Source: Arthrobacter sp. StoSoilB20
Lineage (GTDB): Bacteria > Actinomycetota > Actinomycetes > Actinomycetales > Micrococcaceae
DNA: 64,000 bases
Assembly (NCBI RefSeq): GCF_019977295.1
Contig: NZ_AP024651.1
Coordinates: forward strand, 2,418,001-2,482,000
Direction: 5' to 3'
In this document: piece after piece, positions 53,628 through 64,000 of the stretch
Layout of the letters: each line of letters begins with the position of its first letter
How positions within the stretch are numbered: the stretch's first letter is position 1
Program-made: the position numbers and the translations under genes
Notes under the pieces: model-generated
The model's input: only the letters and a program-made list of their open reading frames with translations
Database searches by the model: none
What the model was told of the DNA's origin: nothing

Positions 53628-54398
53628 TGCTGCGTTTTCGTCGATAAGCCACAAGGTCCTCGAACGACCAACAGGACCTGCAGCCGGAACCTGGACGGGA
53701 TTGGCTCCGGCCAACGCCAAACCGACAGCGCCGGCCTTGTCCTCACCGGCAACAACCATCCAGATTTCCTGGGCAGTGTTAATGGCGGGCAGCGTCAGGG
53801 AAATACGCGACGACGGCGGCTTGGGCGAGTTTTCCACCCCCACCACCGTGCGCTTCTTCTCACGGATGCCGGCCTGTTCGGGAAACAGCGACGCGACGTG
53901 CGCGTCCGGACCCACTCCAAGAAGCAGGACATCGAAGCGCGGCAGGACGCCAGGCTTTTCAGAACGGTCATCTGACATGTCAGCCGCATGCTCGGCCTCG
54001 GCTGCCGCCTTCAGCTCCTCGGCATAGGCTGAGGCCGCTTCGTCAGCAGTTGCGAAGTGATCGGTCGAACCCGGCTCGTGGATACGCGCAGGATCCACCG
54101 CAAGGTGTGTCAGGAGAGCCTGGTGTGCCTGACGGGTATTCCTGTCCTCGCTGTCCGCTGCAACGAAACGTTCGTCCCCCCACCAGAAGTTAACCTTTGA
54201 CCAGTCGACTGCCGGCGCTGCGGCCGAATCGGCCACCGCTTTCAGCGTTCCAATGCCGACTGTACCGCCGGTCAGGACAACCGTCGCCTCACCGTGTTTG
54301 TCCTGGACGTCCACGAGCTTGGTAATAAGGCGGGCCGCGATGGCGGCCATCAACACCTTGGAGTCGGGATGGATGCTAACTCTTGGCTCAGCGTGCAC
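53580..54398 (-). CDS. pgl: 6-phosphogluconolactonase
   Basis: The 272-residue enzyme has VVLTGGTVGIGTLKAVADS, NFWWGDERFVAADSEDRNTR and DVLLLGVGPDAHVASLFPE, the normal motifs of Pgl. It hydrolyses 6-phosphogluconolactone in the oxidative pentose-phosphate pathway. The GTG at 54398 overlaps the end of opcA by 11 bp, so both are coupled. Its 3' end overlaps the converging rbpA gene by 48 bp. Confidence 0.93.
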   Translation of the reverse strand: MHAEPRVSIHPDSKVLMAAIAARLITKLVDVQDKHGEATVVLTGGTVGIGTLKAVADSAAAPAVDWSKVNFWWGDERFVAADSEDRNTRQAHQALLTHLAVDPARIHEPGSTDHFATADEAASAYAEELKAAAEAEHAADMSDDRSEKPGVLPRFDVLLLGVGPDAHVASLFPEQAGIREKKRTVVGVENSPKPPSSRISLTLPAINTAQEIWMVVAGEDKAGAVGLALAGANPVQVPAAGPVGRSRTLWLIDENAASRVPQQLVRKDPAGA

Positions 54399-55325
54399 TG
54401 GTCTGGACTCTCCTCTGGCTGGTAAGTGGCAGTCCCATCGTAATCACTTCTCCGAAGACTTCGTCCGGGTCGAGTCGGCGAAGCTCTTCAGCAAGGCAAT
54501 CCTTCAGGCTTCGCCGCGGGAGGGTGATACGCTGCGCCGGCTGCCCGGGCTGCGTCAACTCCGCCACCGACAGGCCGGGACGGAAGAGTTGGACGTCACC
54601 GCTGGCGCGGGTGAGCCGGACTCGACGGATGCCGGTGCCTGCAGGGTCCGCCACGATCGTCACGGGAGCCTCCAGCGCCAGGCTGAGCCAGGCGGCCAGC
54701 AGCAGCGTGCTGGGGGAGTCGGAGGCACCCTCGACGGCAACCGCGGAGACGGGGTCACTGTCCACCTGGTCGAAGACAGCGGCGAGTTGCATGCGCCAGT
54801 TGGTCAGGCGGGTCCACGCGAGGTCGGTGTCGCCTGCCTTGTACGTTGCCCGGATGTTCTCCAGAGCCAGGCGGGGGTCAGGTTCGTTGGCCGAATCGGT
54901 GATGCGTCGGTGGGCGATCCGGCCAATGGAGGTCTCGCAGGCGCTTTCCGGTGCTCCGTGCGGCCACCACGCCACGATCGGGGCGTCCGGCAGCAACAGG
55001 GCTGCCACCAGCGATTCGCTCTCGTGGGCCATGTGCCCGTGACCCCGGAGGACGATGACCTCGGACGCGCCGGCGTCGCCGCCAACACGGATCTGGGCAT
55101 CCAGACGATCCGGTCCCTCAACGCCGGCGTCAGCGAGGACGATGATCCGGCAGGGGTGTTCCCGGCTGGCTTCGTTGGCCGCCTCGATGGCCTCTTCTTC
55201 CTGCCCGGACTTGGTCACCACCACCAGCGTCAGCACACGGCCCAAGGCGATCACGCCGCCTTGCTCGCGCAGGGACATGATCTTCTTGGAGATCTTTGAA
55301 GTAGTGGTATCGGGAAGATCTACAA

Positions 55326-55329
<4 letters not shown>
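54388..55329 (-). CDS. opcA: glucose-6-phosphate dehydrogenase assembly protein OpcA
   Basis: The 313-residue actinobacterial/cyanobacterial protein activates Zwf. The pattern MIVDLPDTTTSKISKKIMSL at the start and PDAPIVAWWPHGAPESACE, together with the C-terminal RRSLKDCLAEELRRLDPD, is typical of OpcA. The ATG at 55329 overlaps the zwf stop (ATGA). It lies between zwf and pgl, its usual place. Confidence 0.93.
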
Positions 55330-56882
<1,553 letters not shown>

Positions 56883-56897
56883 GTTTGGTTCTGTGCC

Positions 56898-58529
56898 TTA
56901 GCTTTCGAGTGCGCTGGCCTGGCCGGCCAACGCAGCGACGACTTCCTGGAGTTGGCTTACGCCGGCAGCACGCTCTGTGAGGTGCAGGCGCAAAACCGGG
57001 CGGCCATGGCCTTCCAGCACCTGGGCATCGCCCGAGGCCTGGGCGGCAATAAGCTGGCCAAAGGTGAACGGCCGGTCCGGAATTTCCAGATCGGTGGAGG
57101 ACGCTGCAGTAACCTGCAGGAAAACGCCGATTGCAGGTCCGCCCTTGTGGAACTGCCCGGTGGAGTGGAGGAACCGCGGACCCCAACCGAAAGTCACCGG
57201 ACGCCCACTGATGGCTGCGAGTTCATCCCGGATACCTTCCAGGGGCGCGTGGGAAATACGGTCAAGGTACGCCTGGACGCTCAAGTATCCGTCGGTGCCA
57301 AGCTGGCCCAGGAGGGCCTGAACAGCCTCCGACACAGTGGAAGCCGAACCAAGCCAGCTGCCACCGCGGACTTCCACTGCACCATCGGTGAATGCCGCAG
57401 GAGTGGGCTCGGGGCGGGCATCCAGCAAGCCACGGGCGGCCACCTTGGCGGCTTCGACGTCAGGCTGGTCAAAGGGGTTGATCCCCAGCAGGCGCCCGGC
57501 CACCGCCGTCGCAAACTCCCAGGTGAACATCTGCGAAGCCAGGCCGCCGGCAATTGCGACCTCGTTTCCACGAAGCTCGACGTCGGCCTCCGCACCAACC
57601 AGCCGGACCACCAGTACGTCGGGGGCACCGTTCAGGGCTTCCGGAGAATCCGGTCCGGCCACGACTGGAAGGACGCCGGTACCCAGCTTGCCGGTGGATT
57701 CGGCAATGAGCTGCTCGGCCCAATCGGCAAAACCAACAATGCCGGAACCGTCTTCAGCGATGACGATTTTGTTGCGCAAGGGACTGGTGCCGCCCAAGGC
57801 AATGCCCAGGGCCAGTCCGATGTTGTCGGTGGAGTCCTCATTGAGGATCTCTGCAGCTTCCTCCGCCTCATCCAGGAATGCCTGGATGTCCACACCGGCC
57901 AGGCCACAAGGGACCAACCCAAATGCAGTAAGTGCCGAGAAGCGTCCGCCGACGTTGGGGTCGGCATTGAACACCGCACGGTAGCCCGCTTCACGCGAGG
58001 CCTTGTCCAAGGGCGAACCCGGATCCGTGACGATGATGATCCGGCTCTTGGCATCGATGCCGGCGTCGTTGAATGCCTTTTCGAAAACCCGCCGCTGGGA
58101 GTCGGTTTCCACGGTGGAGCCGGACTTGGACGACACCACGATTGCCGTTTCGGCCAACCGCTCCTCAAGGGCAGCACTGACCTGTTCGGGGTCCGTGCTG
58201 TCCAGCACAGTCAGCTCGACGCCGGCGGTGCCGGCGATGACCTCGGGAGCCAAGGAAGACCCACCCATGCCACAGAGGACAATACGTGTCACTCCTTCGG
58301 CGCGGAGGGCATCGCGGAGTTCCAGGATGTCGCCAACCAAGGCCTGGGACACTGTGGCAGCCTCTACCCAGCCAAGACGGATAGCGGATTCGGATTCTGC
58401 ATCCGGACCCCACAGGGTGTGGTCCTTGGCGAAAATCCTCGTCGCGATCCGGTCTTCGACCAGGCTGTCAATGTGTTGGGCGATGGCCTGCTGCGCGGCA
58501 CCGCTGGCGTCGTAGCTGATTGTGCTCAT
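56898..58529 (-). CDS. pgi: glucose-6-phosphate isomerase
   Basis: The 543-residue enzyme has the two SIS domains: VLCGMGGSSLAPEVIAG, IVVSSKSGSTVETDSQRRVF and IGLALGIALGGTSPLRNKIV. SKSGST instead of the SKTFTT of classical Pgi matches the actinobacterial form found next to transaldolase. The ATG at 58529 lies 6 bp after tal. It links glycolysis with the pentose-phosphate pathway. Confidence 0.9.
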   Translation of the reverse strand: MSTISYDASGAAQQAIAQHIDSLVEDRIATRIFAKDHTLWGPDAESESAIRLGWVEAATVSQALVGDILELRDALRAEGVTRIVLCGMGGSSLAPEVIAGTAGVELTVLDSTDPEQVSAALEERLAETAIVVSSKSGSTVETDSQRRVFEKAFNDAGIDAKSRIIIVTDPGSPLDKASREAGYRAVFNADPNVGGRFSALTAFGLVPCGLAGVDIQAFLDEAEEAAEILNEDSTDNIGLALGIALGGTSPLRNKIVIAEDGSGIVGFADWAEQLIAESTGKLGTGVLPVVAGPDSPEALNGAPDVLVVRLVGAEADVELRGNEVAIAGGLASQMFTWEFATAVAGRLLGINPFDQPDVEAAKVAARGLLDARPEPTPAAFTDGAVEVRGGSWLGSASTVSEAVQALLGQLGTDGYLSVQAYLDRISHAPLEGIRDELAAISGRPVTFGWGPRFLHSTGQFHKGGPAIGVFLQVTAASSTDLEIPDRPFTFGQLIAAQASGDAQVLEGHGRPVLRLHLTERAAGVSQLQEVVAALAGQASALES

Positions 58530-58535
58530 GAGGTG

Positions 58536-59654
58536 TTAGGAAGCCTTCCGTGCGGTGGCGAGGGCGCCTTCGACGTCGGCCAGGAGTTCCTTCCAGGAGC
58601 CCACGAACTTCTCGAGGCCTTCGGTCTCCAGGAGGGTGACGACGTCGTTGTAGGAGACGCCGAGGGCTTCGAGGGCGTTGAGGGTCTCATTCGCTTCGTC
58701 GTAGGTGCCGGTGATGGTGTCACCGGTGACTACGCCGTGGTCGAACGTGGCATCCAGCGTCTTCTCCGGCATGGTGTTGACCACTCCTGCTGCGACGAGC
58801 TCGGTCACGTACAGCGTGTCCGGGTAGGCCGGGTCCTTCACGCCGGTAGAGGCCCACAGCGGACGCTGGGGGAGCGCACCGGCCTCAGCCAGGACGGCCC
58901 AGCGCTCGGTGGAGAAGAGCTCCTCGTAGACCTGGTAGGCCAGGCGGGCGTTGGCAACGCCGGCCTTGCCCTTGAGTGCCTTGGCTTCCTCGGTACCGAT
59001 GGCGTCGAGGCGCTTGTCGATCTCGGAGTCAACGCGTGAGACAAAGAACGAGGCCACGGAGTGGATCTTGGAGAGGTCGTGGCCGTTTTCCTTGGCCTGC
59101 TCAAGGCCGGTCTGGAAAGCGTTGATGACCGCGCGGTAGCGCTCCAGGGAGAAGATCAGGGTCACGTTGACGCTGATGCCCTCGGCCAGGGTAGCCGTGA
59201 TGGCTTCCAGGCCTTCCAATGTTGCCGGGATCTTGATGTGGACGTTGTCCTTGTTGACCTTCGCGTAGAGGTTCTTGGCCTCGGCGATGGTGCCCTCGGT
59301 GTCCCAGGCAAGGCGGGGATCGACCTCGATGGAGACGCGGCCGTCAACACCGTTGGTTGCAGCGGCGATCGGTGCGAAGAGATCGCAGGCGTCGGCCACG
59401 TCCGTGGTGGTGATTTCGAAGATGGTCTCTTCGACGCTGGCACCGGATGCGGCCTTGGCTGCGATGGTGGCGTCGTAGTCGGTACCGGCGGTGATCGCGG
59501 CGTGGAAGATGGACGGGTTGGTTGTTACACCAACCACGTTCTTCTCATCGATGAGCTTCTGCAGCGTGCCCGTTTCGAGGCGGGTGCGTGAGAGGTCATC
59601 GAGCCAGATCGAAACGCCGGCGTCGGAAAGCTGCTGTGTGGGAGTTGTAGACAT
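58536..59654 (-). CDS. tal: transaldolase
   Basis: The 372-residue enzyme has the Schiff-base lysine in [30 protein letters not shown], and [18 protein letters not shown], typical of the class of transaldolases of about 370 residues found in actinobacteria. The ATG at 59654 has AGGAGA upstream; longer readings run into the tkt gene. It lies between tkt and pgi. Confidence 0.95.
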   Translation of the reverse strand: MSTTPTQQLSDAGVSIWLDDLSRTRLETGTLQKLIDEKNVVGVTTNPSIFHAAITAGTDYDATIAAKAASGASVEETIFEITTTDVADACDLFAPIAAATNGVDGRVSIEVDPRLAWDTEGTIAEAKNLYAKVNKDNVHIKIPATLEGLEAITATLAEGISVNVTLIFSLERYRAVINAFQTGLEQAKENGHDLSKIHSVASFFVSRVDSEIDKRLDAIGTEEAKALKGKAGVANARLAYQVYEELFSTERWAVLAEAGALPQRPLWASTGVKDPAYPDTLYVTELVAAGVVNTMPEKTLDATFDHGVVTGDTITGTYDEANETLNALEALGVSYNDVVTLLETEGLEKFVGSWKELLADVEGALATARKAS

Positions 59655-59685
59655 GTGATTTCTCCTGTTGTGAGGTATCAGGCTG

Positions 59686-61812
59686 TTACGCGTTGGCGTC
59701 TGCGAGCGAGTCCTTGGCGGCAGCGGCGACGGCTTCGGCGGTGATGCCGAATTCGTTGAAAAGCCGCTTGTAGTCAGCGGAGGCGCCGAAGTGTTCCAGG
59801 GAGATGGAGCGGCCGGCGTCACCGACGAATTCACGCCAGCCCAGGGCCAGGCCGGCTTCAACCGAGACACGTGCCTTCACCGATGCCGGGAGCACGGACT
59901 CGCGGTAAGCCTCGTCCTGCTTGTTGAACCACTCAACACACGGCATGGAGACCACACGCGCAGCGATGCCTTCAGCCTGCAATGCTTCGCGGGCCTGCAC
60001 GGCGAGCTGGACTTCGGAGCCGGTGCCGATCAGGATGACCTGCGCGTCAACGGTTTCGCCATCCTTGGATGCCTCGGCCAGCACATAGCCGCCCTTGGCA
60101 ACACCTGCGGTTGAACCGAACGTGTCGCCGCTTGCTTCGCCTTCACCGCGGGCGTAAGTGGGGATGTTCTGACGTGTCAGGACAATGCCGGCCGGGTTCT
60201 CGTGGTTCTCCAGCATGGCCTTCCATGCGGCGGAGACTTCGTTCGCATCGCCGGGACGGACAACGTCCAGGCCGGGAATGGCGCGCAGCGACGCGAGCTG
60301 CTCCACGGGCTGGTGGGTGGGGCCGTCTTCGCCCAGACCGATGGAGTCGTGCGTCCAGACATACAGGGACGGGACACCCATCAGTGCGCCGAGGCGGATG
60401 GCCGGGCGCTGGTAGTCGCTGAAGATCAGGAACGTGCCGGAGAATGCGCGGGTGCGGCCGTGAAGGGAGATGCCGTTCACGATCGAGGCCGCAGCGTGCT
60501 CACGGATACCGAAGTGCAGTACGCGGCCGTAGGGGTTGCCCTTCCAGGCGTCCGTGGAACGGGACGTCGGAATGAACGACGGCGAGCCTTCAATGGTGGT
60601 GTTGTTGGACTCGGCGAGGTCGGCCGAACCGCCCCAGAGTTCAGGAAGGACCGGGCCGATGGCGTTCAGGACCTTGCCCGAAGCGGCGCGGGTGGAAACA
60701 TCCTTGCCGGCTTCGAACACCGGAAGCGCGGCGTCGATGCCCACGGGCAGCTTCTTGGCTTCCACACGTTCCAGCAAGGCAGCAGCGTCAGGGTTGGCGG
60801 ACTGCCATGCCTCAAAGCTCTTCTGCCATGCAGTGCGGGACTCCGCACCGCGGTCCAGGACCTTGCGGGCGTGCGCCAGGACTTCTTCGTCAACGTCGAA
60901 GGACTTGGCCGGATCGAAGCCGAGGACGCTCTTCAGTGCAGCGACTTCTTCGGCACCCAAAGCGGAGCCGTGGATCTTGCCCGTGTTCTGCTTCTTAGGT
61001 GCCGGGTAGCCAATGATGGTGCGCAGCGAGATGATGGACGGCTTGTTCGTCTCTGCCTTTGCTGCCTGCAGTGCGGAGTACAGTTCCTGGACGTCTTCGA
61101 CGTAGTCGCCGGTCTTGGTCCAGTCAACGCGCTGGGTGTGCCAGCCGTACGCTTCGTAACGCTTGAGGACGTCCTCGGTGAAAGCGATGTCGGTGTCGTC
61201 TTCGATGGAGATGTGGTTCTCGTCGTAGATCACTACGAGGTTGCCCAGTTCCTGGTGGCCCGCGAGCGAGGACGCCTCGGAAGTGACACCTTCCTGGAGG
61301 TCGCCGTCGGAGGCGATAACCCAGATGGTGTGGTCGAACGGCGATTCGCCGGCGGGAGCATCGGCGTCGAACAGGCCACGCTGGCGACGCTGCGAGTAAG
61401 CGAAACCTACGGCAGATGCCAGGCCCTGGCCCAGCGGGCCGGTGGTGATTTCGACACCGGCGGTGTGCTTGTACTCGGGGTGGCCGGGGGTCAGCGAACC
61501 CCACGTGCGCAGCGCCTCAAGATCCTTCAGTTCCAGCCCGTAGCCGGAGAGGAACAACTGGATGTAAAGGGTCAGCGAGGTGTGGCCGGGGGACAGTACG
61601 AAACGGTCGCGGCCCAACCAATCCGGGTTCTTGGGATCGTGGCGCATCAGCTTCTGGAACAGCAGGTACGCTGCCGGAGCCAAGCTCATCGCCGTACCGG
61701 GGTGGCCGTTGCCGACCTTCTCCACGGCGTCAGCGGCCAACACGCGAACGGTGTCAACTGCCTTCTTGTCCAGATCGGTCCATGACAGTTCTTGCTCTTC
61801 CAAATGTGGCAC
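59686..61812 (-). CDS. tkt: transketolase
   Basis: The 708-residue thiamine-diphosphate enzyme has [20 protein letters not shown], the TPP motif [20 protein letters not shown] (written as [13 protein letters not shown]), and the C-terminal [16 protein letters not shown] and [20 protein letters not shown]. It moves two-carbon units in the non-oxidative pentose-phosphate pathway. The GTG at 61812 has GAGAGGGG about 10 nt upstream and gives the usual length. It is the first gene of the tkt-tal-pgi-zwf-opcA-pgl operon. Confidence 0.95.
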   Translation of the reverse strand: MPHLEEQELSWTDLDKKAVDTVRVLAADAVEKVGNGHPGTAMSLAPAAYLLFQKLMRHDPKNPDWLGRDRFVLSPGHTSLTLYIQLFLSGYGLELKDLEALRTWGSLTPGHPEYKHTAGVEITTGPLGQGLASAVGFAYSQRRQRGLFDADAPAGESPFDHTIWVIASDGDLQEGVTSEASSLAGHQELGNLVVIYDENHISIEDDTDIAFTEDVLKRYEAYGWHTQRVDWTKTGDYVEDVQELYSALQAAKAETNKPSIISLRTIIGYPAPKKQNTGKIHGSALGAEEVAALKSVLGFDPAKSFDVDEEVLAHARKVLDRGAESRTAWQKSFEAWQSANPDAAALLERVEAKKLPVGIDAALPVFEAGKDVSTRAASGKVLNAIGPVLPELWGGSADLAESNNTTIEGSPSFIPTSRSTDAWKGNPYGRVLHFGIREHAAASIVNGISLHGRTRAFSGTFLIFSDYQRPAIRLGALMGVPSLYVWTHDSIGLGEDGPTHQPVEQLASLRAIPGLDVVRPGDANEVSAAWKAMLENHENPAGIVLTRQNIPTYARGEGEASGDTFGSTAGVAKGGYVLAEASKDGETVDAQVILIGTGSEVQLAVQAREALQAEGIAARVVSMPCVEWFNKQDEAYRESVLPASVKARVSVEAGLALGWREFVGDAGRSISLEHFGASADYKRLFNEFGITAEAVAAAAKDSLADANA

Positions 61813-62239
61813 GAAAACCGAGCCCCTCTCTGTGCTGACGGCAGGTGTAAGGACACGGCACGCAGGAAGCACAGGATGGCGCCCGCTGCAATGTGTCTAC
61901 CAGCCGTTCACCATTGAAACGTTGATCTCTCATCCAGACGCACGGATATCCGAGAATACGGTTTCCCGGATCGTCAACGTGTGCTGATCTGCTCAACAGC
62001 TTAGCCCTAAACGTGTCATGGAACTCAGGGAATCCCACTAACTGGACAGAAATTCCCTTATATGAATCACGATGGCCCGGAAGGTGGGTGAAGTTTCGGA
62101 AACATTGACGACTTTTGGGGACATTGGTCCACTTCCGGCCACGGTATGATATTTGGAGGCCACCAGCGGATCATGCGCCCGTGTCAGCTTCGAGGACCGG
62201 GACGGCAGCCGCTGCGAGAACCCCAGAGCATAGAACAGA
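61813..62239. other. divergent tkt/ctaB intergenic region (427 bp)
   Basis: It has no convincing gene. It must hold the promoter of the pentose-phosphate operon and that of ctaB. TATGAT (62145-62150) with CATTGG 17 nt upstream points toward ctaB. GGGAAT and ATTCCC (about 62027-62056) form a loose inverted repeat. No operator family was recognised. Confidence 0.6.
62145..62150 (+). promoter_or_regulatory. -10 element upstream of ctaB
   Basis: TATGAT lies about 90 bp before the ctaB start, with CATTGG 17 nt upstream as a weak -35. Confidence 0.45.
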
Positions 62240-63202
62240 GTGACTGCCGCCGTGAGCACAACTGATACGCCCCTTAACGCGTCCCCGGCCCGGGGAAGCA
62301 TCGGAATTTCCCGTAAGTTCAAGGCGTATCTGGCACTCACCAAACCCAGGGTCATCGAACTCCTCCTGGTCAGCACTTTGCCCACCATGATCTTCGCGCA
62401 GCGGGGTTTCCCTTCCATCGGCCTGATCCTTGCCACCCTTGTAGGTGGAGCGTTTGCGGCCGGCAGTGCCGGCGTCTTCAACTGCTATATCGACCGTGAC
62501 ATCGACAAGCTGATGCACCGGACCGAGAAGCGGCCCCTTGTCACCGGTGAGGTGACCCCGCGTGAAGCGTTGGTCTTTGCCTGGATTCTCGGGGCAGCCT
62601 CGATTGCCATCTTGTGGTTCGGCGCCAATCCGCTGTCCGCCTGGCTTGGACTTGGTGCCATCGTCTTCTACGTGGTGATTTACACCATGATCCTGAAGCG
62701 CCGCACAGCCCAGAACATCGTGTGGGGTGGCGCAGCCGGTTGCTTCCCTGTCCTGATCGCCTGGGCTGCAGTGACCAACACTGTGGAGTGGCCCGCAATC
62801 GTGCTCTTCATGGTCATCTTCCTCTGGACGCCTCCCCATTACTGGCCGCTGTCCATGCGGTACGGCGAGGACTACCGCAATGCCAACGTGCCGATGCTCG
62901 GCGCCATTGCCGGCGCCAAGGTGGTCTCTGTCCAGGTTGTGCTCTACGCCTGGGCCATGGTTGCGTGCTCCCTGTTGATGGTGCCCGTTGGCGGCGCCGG
63001 CTGGGTCTACACGATCGTGGCCGTTGCTGCGGGCGCTTGGTTCCTGTACGAGAGCCACGCGTTGTACAAGCGTGCACAGGGCGGCGACGTCTCCAACAAG
63101 GGCGCCATGAAGGTCTTTCATGGCTCCATCAGCTACCTGACGTTGCTCTTCATCGCCCTGGCGGTAGACCCGTTCATCGGCTCAGCGATCGTCGGCGGCT
63201 AG
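62240..63202 (+). CDS. ctaB: protoheme IX farnesyltransferase (heme O synthase)
   Basis: The 320-residue membrane enzyme adds a farnesyl group to heme B for cytochrome oxidase. It has about nine helices and the prenyl-diphosphate motif [20 protein letters not shown] (DxxxD) near residue 80, plus [15 protein letters not shown]. Two starts are possible: GTG at 62240 and GTG at 62252; the longer is listed. No heme A synthase gene (ctaA) is present. Confidence 0.93.
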   Translation: MTAAVSTTDTPLNASPARGSIGISRKFKAYLALTKPRVIELLLVSTLPTMIFAQRGFPSIGLILATLVGGAFAAGSAGVFNCYIDRDIDKLMHRTEKRPLVTGEVTPREALVFAWILGAASIAILWFGANPLSAWLGLGAIVFYVVIYTMILKRRTAQNIVWGGAAGCFPVLIAWAAVTNTVEWPAIVLFMVIFLWTPPHYWPLSMRYGEDYRNANVPMLGAIAGAKVVSVQVVLYAWAMVACSLLMVPVGGAGWVYTIVAVAAGAWFLYESHALYKRAQGGDVSNKGAMKVFHGSISYLTLLFIALAVDPFIGSAIVGG

Positions 63203-63291
63203 GTTCCGCAGACTTTTGTGACAAGAAAGTTCGACGCCGGTACCCGCCACTTGCTTTAGTGGCCGGTGCCGGCGTCGCCGTTTCCGGCCAC

Positions 63292-63412
63292 AAGCTCAAC
63301 GGTCTCTCACATCCCACGGGCTTGAGCCCAACGGTCTCTCACATCCCACGGGCTTGAGCCCCACGGTCTCTCACATCCCACCGGCTTGAGCCCCACGGTC
63401 TCTCACATATCA
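63292..63412. repeat. 32-bp tandem repeat, about 3.5 copies
   Basis: GGTCTCTCACATCCCACGGG begins at 63301 and recurs at 63333, 63365 and 63397, exactly 32 bp apart, with one base change in the third. Each full unit includes the inverted repeat GGGCT-TG-AGCCC (changed in the third). The last copy overlaps the stop codon of the TOPRIM gene. Confidence 0.92.
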
Positions 63413-63951
63413 AAAGATGCCACCAAGCGAGCCAGCGGGGGTGGTGCCTTGCCGGAAGGCAGCCCAGACACCAGGAGGGGCGCGTACCGGATCTTATTGC
63501 CGCTGCGCCCACCGAAAAACCTCCGCAGTTGAGCCTCAATGGGCCGGCCCCGCAACGAGGGTTGTCGCCGGAGAAGTTCGAACGAGCCAAGCTCACCTTC
63601 ACTGGCGATCACGTTGAGCACCTCATCGACGCCCAGGCAACGAATAAGTTCATCCTCCAAATCAGCCTCACAGACCTGGAACCCCAGGTCGTTCAAGGAA
63701 GCGGCCCCGAAACCGGCCCTGCTGAAGGCTCGGGTGATGCCCCGGGATTCTCCGGAATCGCAGAGACCCAGCAGTCGATGGTTTTCCCCTTGCGGTCCGT
63801 AGCGGTCGAGGAAGTGGACAATGTTCGTGGCCCCACCCATTGGGACGATGCTGACGTGTTGCTTTTGCAGGTCATGACCAAGGCGGTGGGCCAACGCGTT
63901 CACGGCCAGACGGTCGCTCTCGCCTTCCACGAACACTGTCGTCATCTGCAC
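63403..63951 (-). CDS. solitary TOPRIM-domain (OLD-like) protein
   Basis: The 182-residue protein has the TOPRIM motif VFVEGESDRLAVNALAHRLG, the family segment VPMGGATNIVHFLDRYG and LGLCDSGESRG, where the second metal motif has only one Asp, as in related actinobacterial solitary proteins. The C-terminal FFGGRSGNKIRYAPLLV segment is conserved in that group. It resembles the nuclease half of OLD-family proteins without the ATPase. GTG at 63951 and ATG at 63945 are possible starts. Function is unknown. It ends within the 32-bp repeat. Confidence 0.65.
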   Translation of the reverse strand: MQMTTVFVEGESDRLAVNALAHRLGHDLQKQHVSIVPMGGATNIVHFLDRYGPQGENHRLLGLCDSGESRGITRAFSRAGFGAASLNDLGFQVCEADLEDELIRCLGVDEVLNVIASEGELGSFELLRRQPSLRGRPIEAQLRRFFGGRSGNKIRYAPLLVSGLPSGKAPPPLARLVASFDM

Positions 63952-64000
63952 ATGACCAGTATGGCTGATGAGGATGTCTGGCCTCGGGTCGCTGATGGCC

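Noticed and set aside
63292..63412. CRISPR array
   Set aside because: The 32-bp units are contiguous with no unique spacers, and no cas genes are present.

Overview
The window reads as a stretch of a high-GC actinobacterial chromosome, most likely Micrococcaceae of the Arthrobacter/Paenarthrobacter type. This rests on codon usage and GC content, actinobacteria-specific genes (whiA, rbpA, opcA, an Eis-type acetyltransferase, a CoaE-GrpB fusion, a Ski2-like helicase with a long C-terminal extension) and the conserved order uvrC-rapZ-yvcK-whiA-(sodA)-gap-pgk-tpiA-secG. The genus is an inference. No rRNA, tRNA, insertion sequence, prophage or CRISPR array was seen; nearly every base is in a gene or a short regulatory gap.

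Layout. 1-4 kb: the end of a LigD-type polymerase gene, a YciO-like protein, and an operon for a LolA/RseB-like exported protein plus an ABC transporter. 4-9.6 kb: an accessory metabolic segment with a sugar-kinase-like gene divergent from a GntR/UTRA regulator, then an IclR regulator and a three-gene module (SDR, KstD-like flavoprotein, Dabb-fold protein) that looks like catabolism of an unidentified cyclic alcohol or ketone. 9.6-12.7 kb: kynA-kynU-paaX, tryptophan to anthranilate with the formamidase missing. 12.8-17.5 kb: a HAD protein, a low-affinity phosphate transporter with a small partner, an unknown lipoprotein/membrane-protein pair and a RibD-like reductase. 17.5-31.7 kb: thioesterase, polA, eis-like, deacetylase, rpsA, yigZ, coaE-grpB, uvrB, a TerC exporter behind a Mn2+ riboswitch, and an MFS transporter. 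31.7-39 kb: peptidase-like hydrolase, GNAT, an unusual CaiB-like protein, the Ski2-like helicase, a methyltransferase and a small GntR regulator. 39-53.6 kb: uvrA, HAD phosphatase, plsC, uvrC, rapZ, yvcK, whiA, sodA, gap, pgk, tpiA, secG, rbpA. 53.6-61.8 kb (minus strand): tkt-tal-pgi-zwf-opcA-pgl, the pentose-phosphate operon. 62-64 kb: ctaB, a 32-bp tandem repeat, and a solitary TOPRIM gene.

How it fits together. Lower glycolysis (gap-pgk-tpiA) and the pentose-phosphate pathway (tkt to pgl) lie on opposite strands and converge on rbpA/pgl. All three UvrABC subunits lie within about 18.5 kb, and uvrA has a LexA-type box. Manganese recurs: a Mn riboswitch ahead of terC and a superoxide dismutase with Mn-type residues.

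The most distinctive signal is regulatory. About fifteen genes have a TAnnnT -10 hexamer placed only 6-8 nt before an ATG or GTG, the signature of leaderless mRNAs. In three places the same element precedes a short upstream ORF instead, and in two of these the ORF ends overlapping the start of the next gene. The rpsA leader carries a perfect 16-bp tandem duplication and a perfect 11-bp-arm inverted repeat. A perfect 15-bp-stem terminator sits inside the first codons of the MFS gene. No wholly new system can be proven by reading; the best candidates are the SDR/KstD-like/Dabb module, the leaderless leader-peptide arrangement and the rpsA leader.
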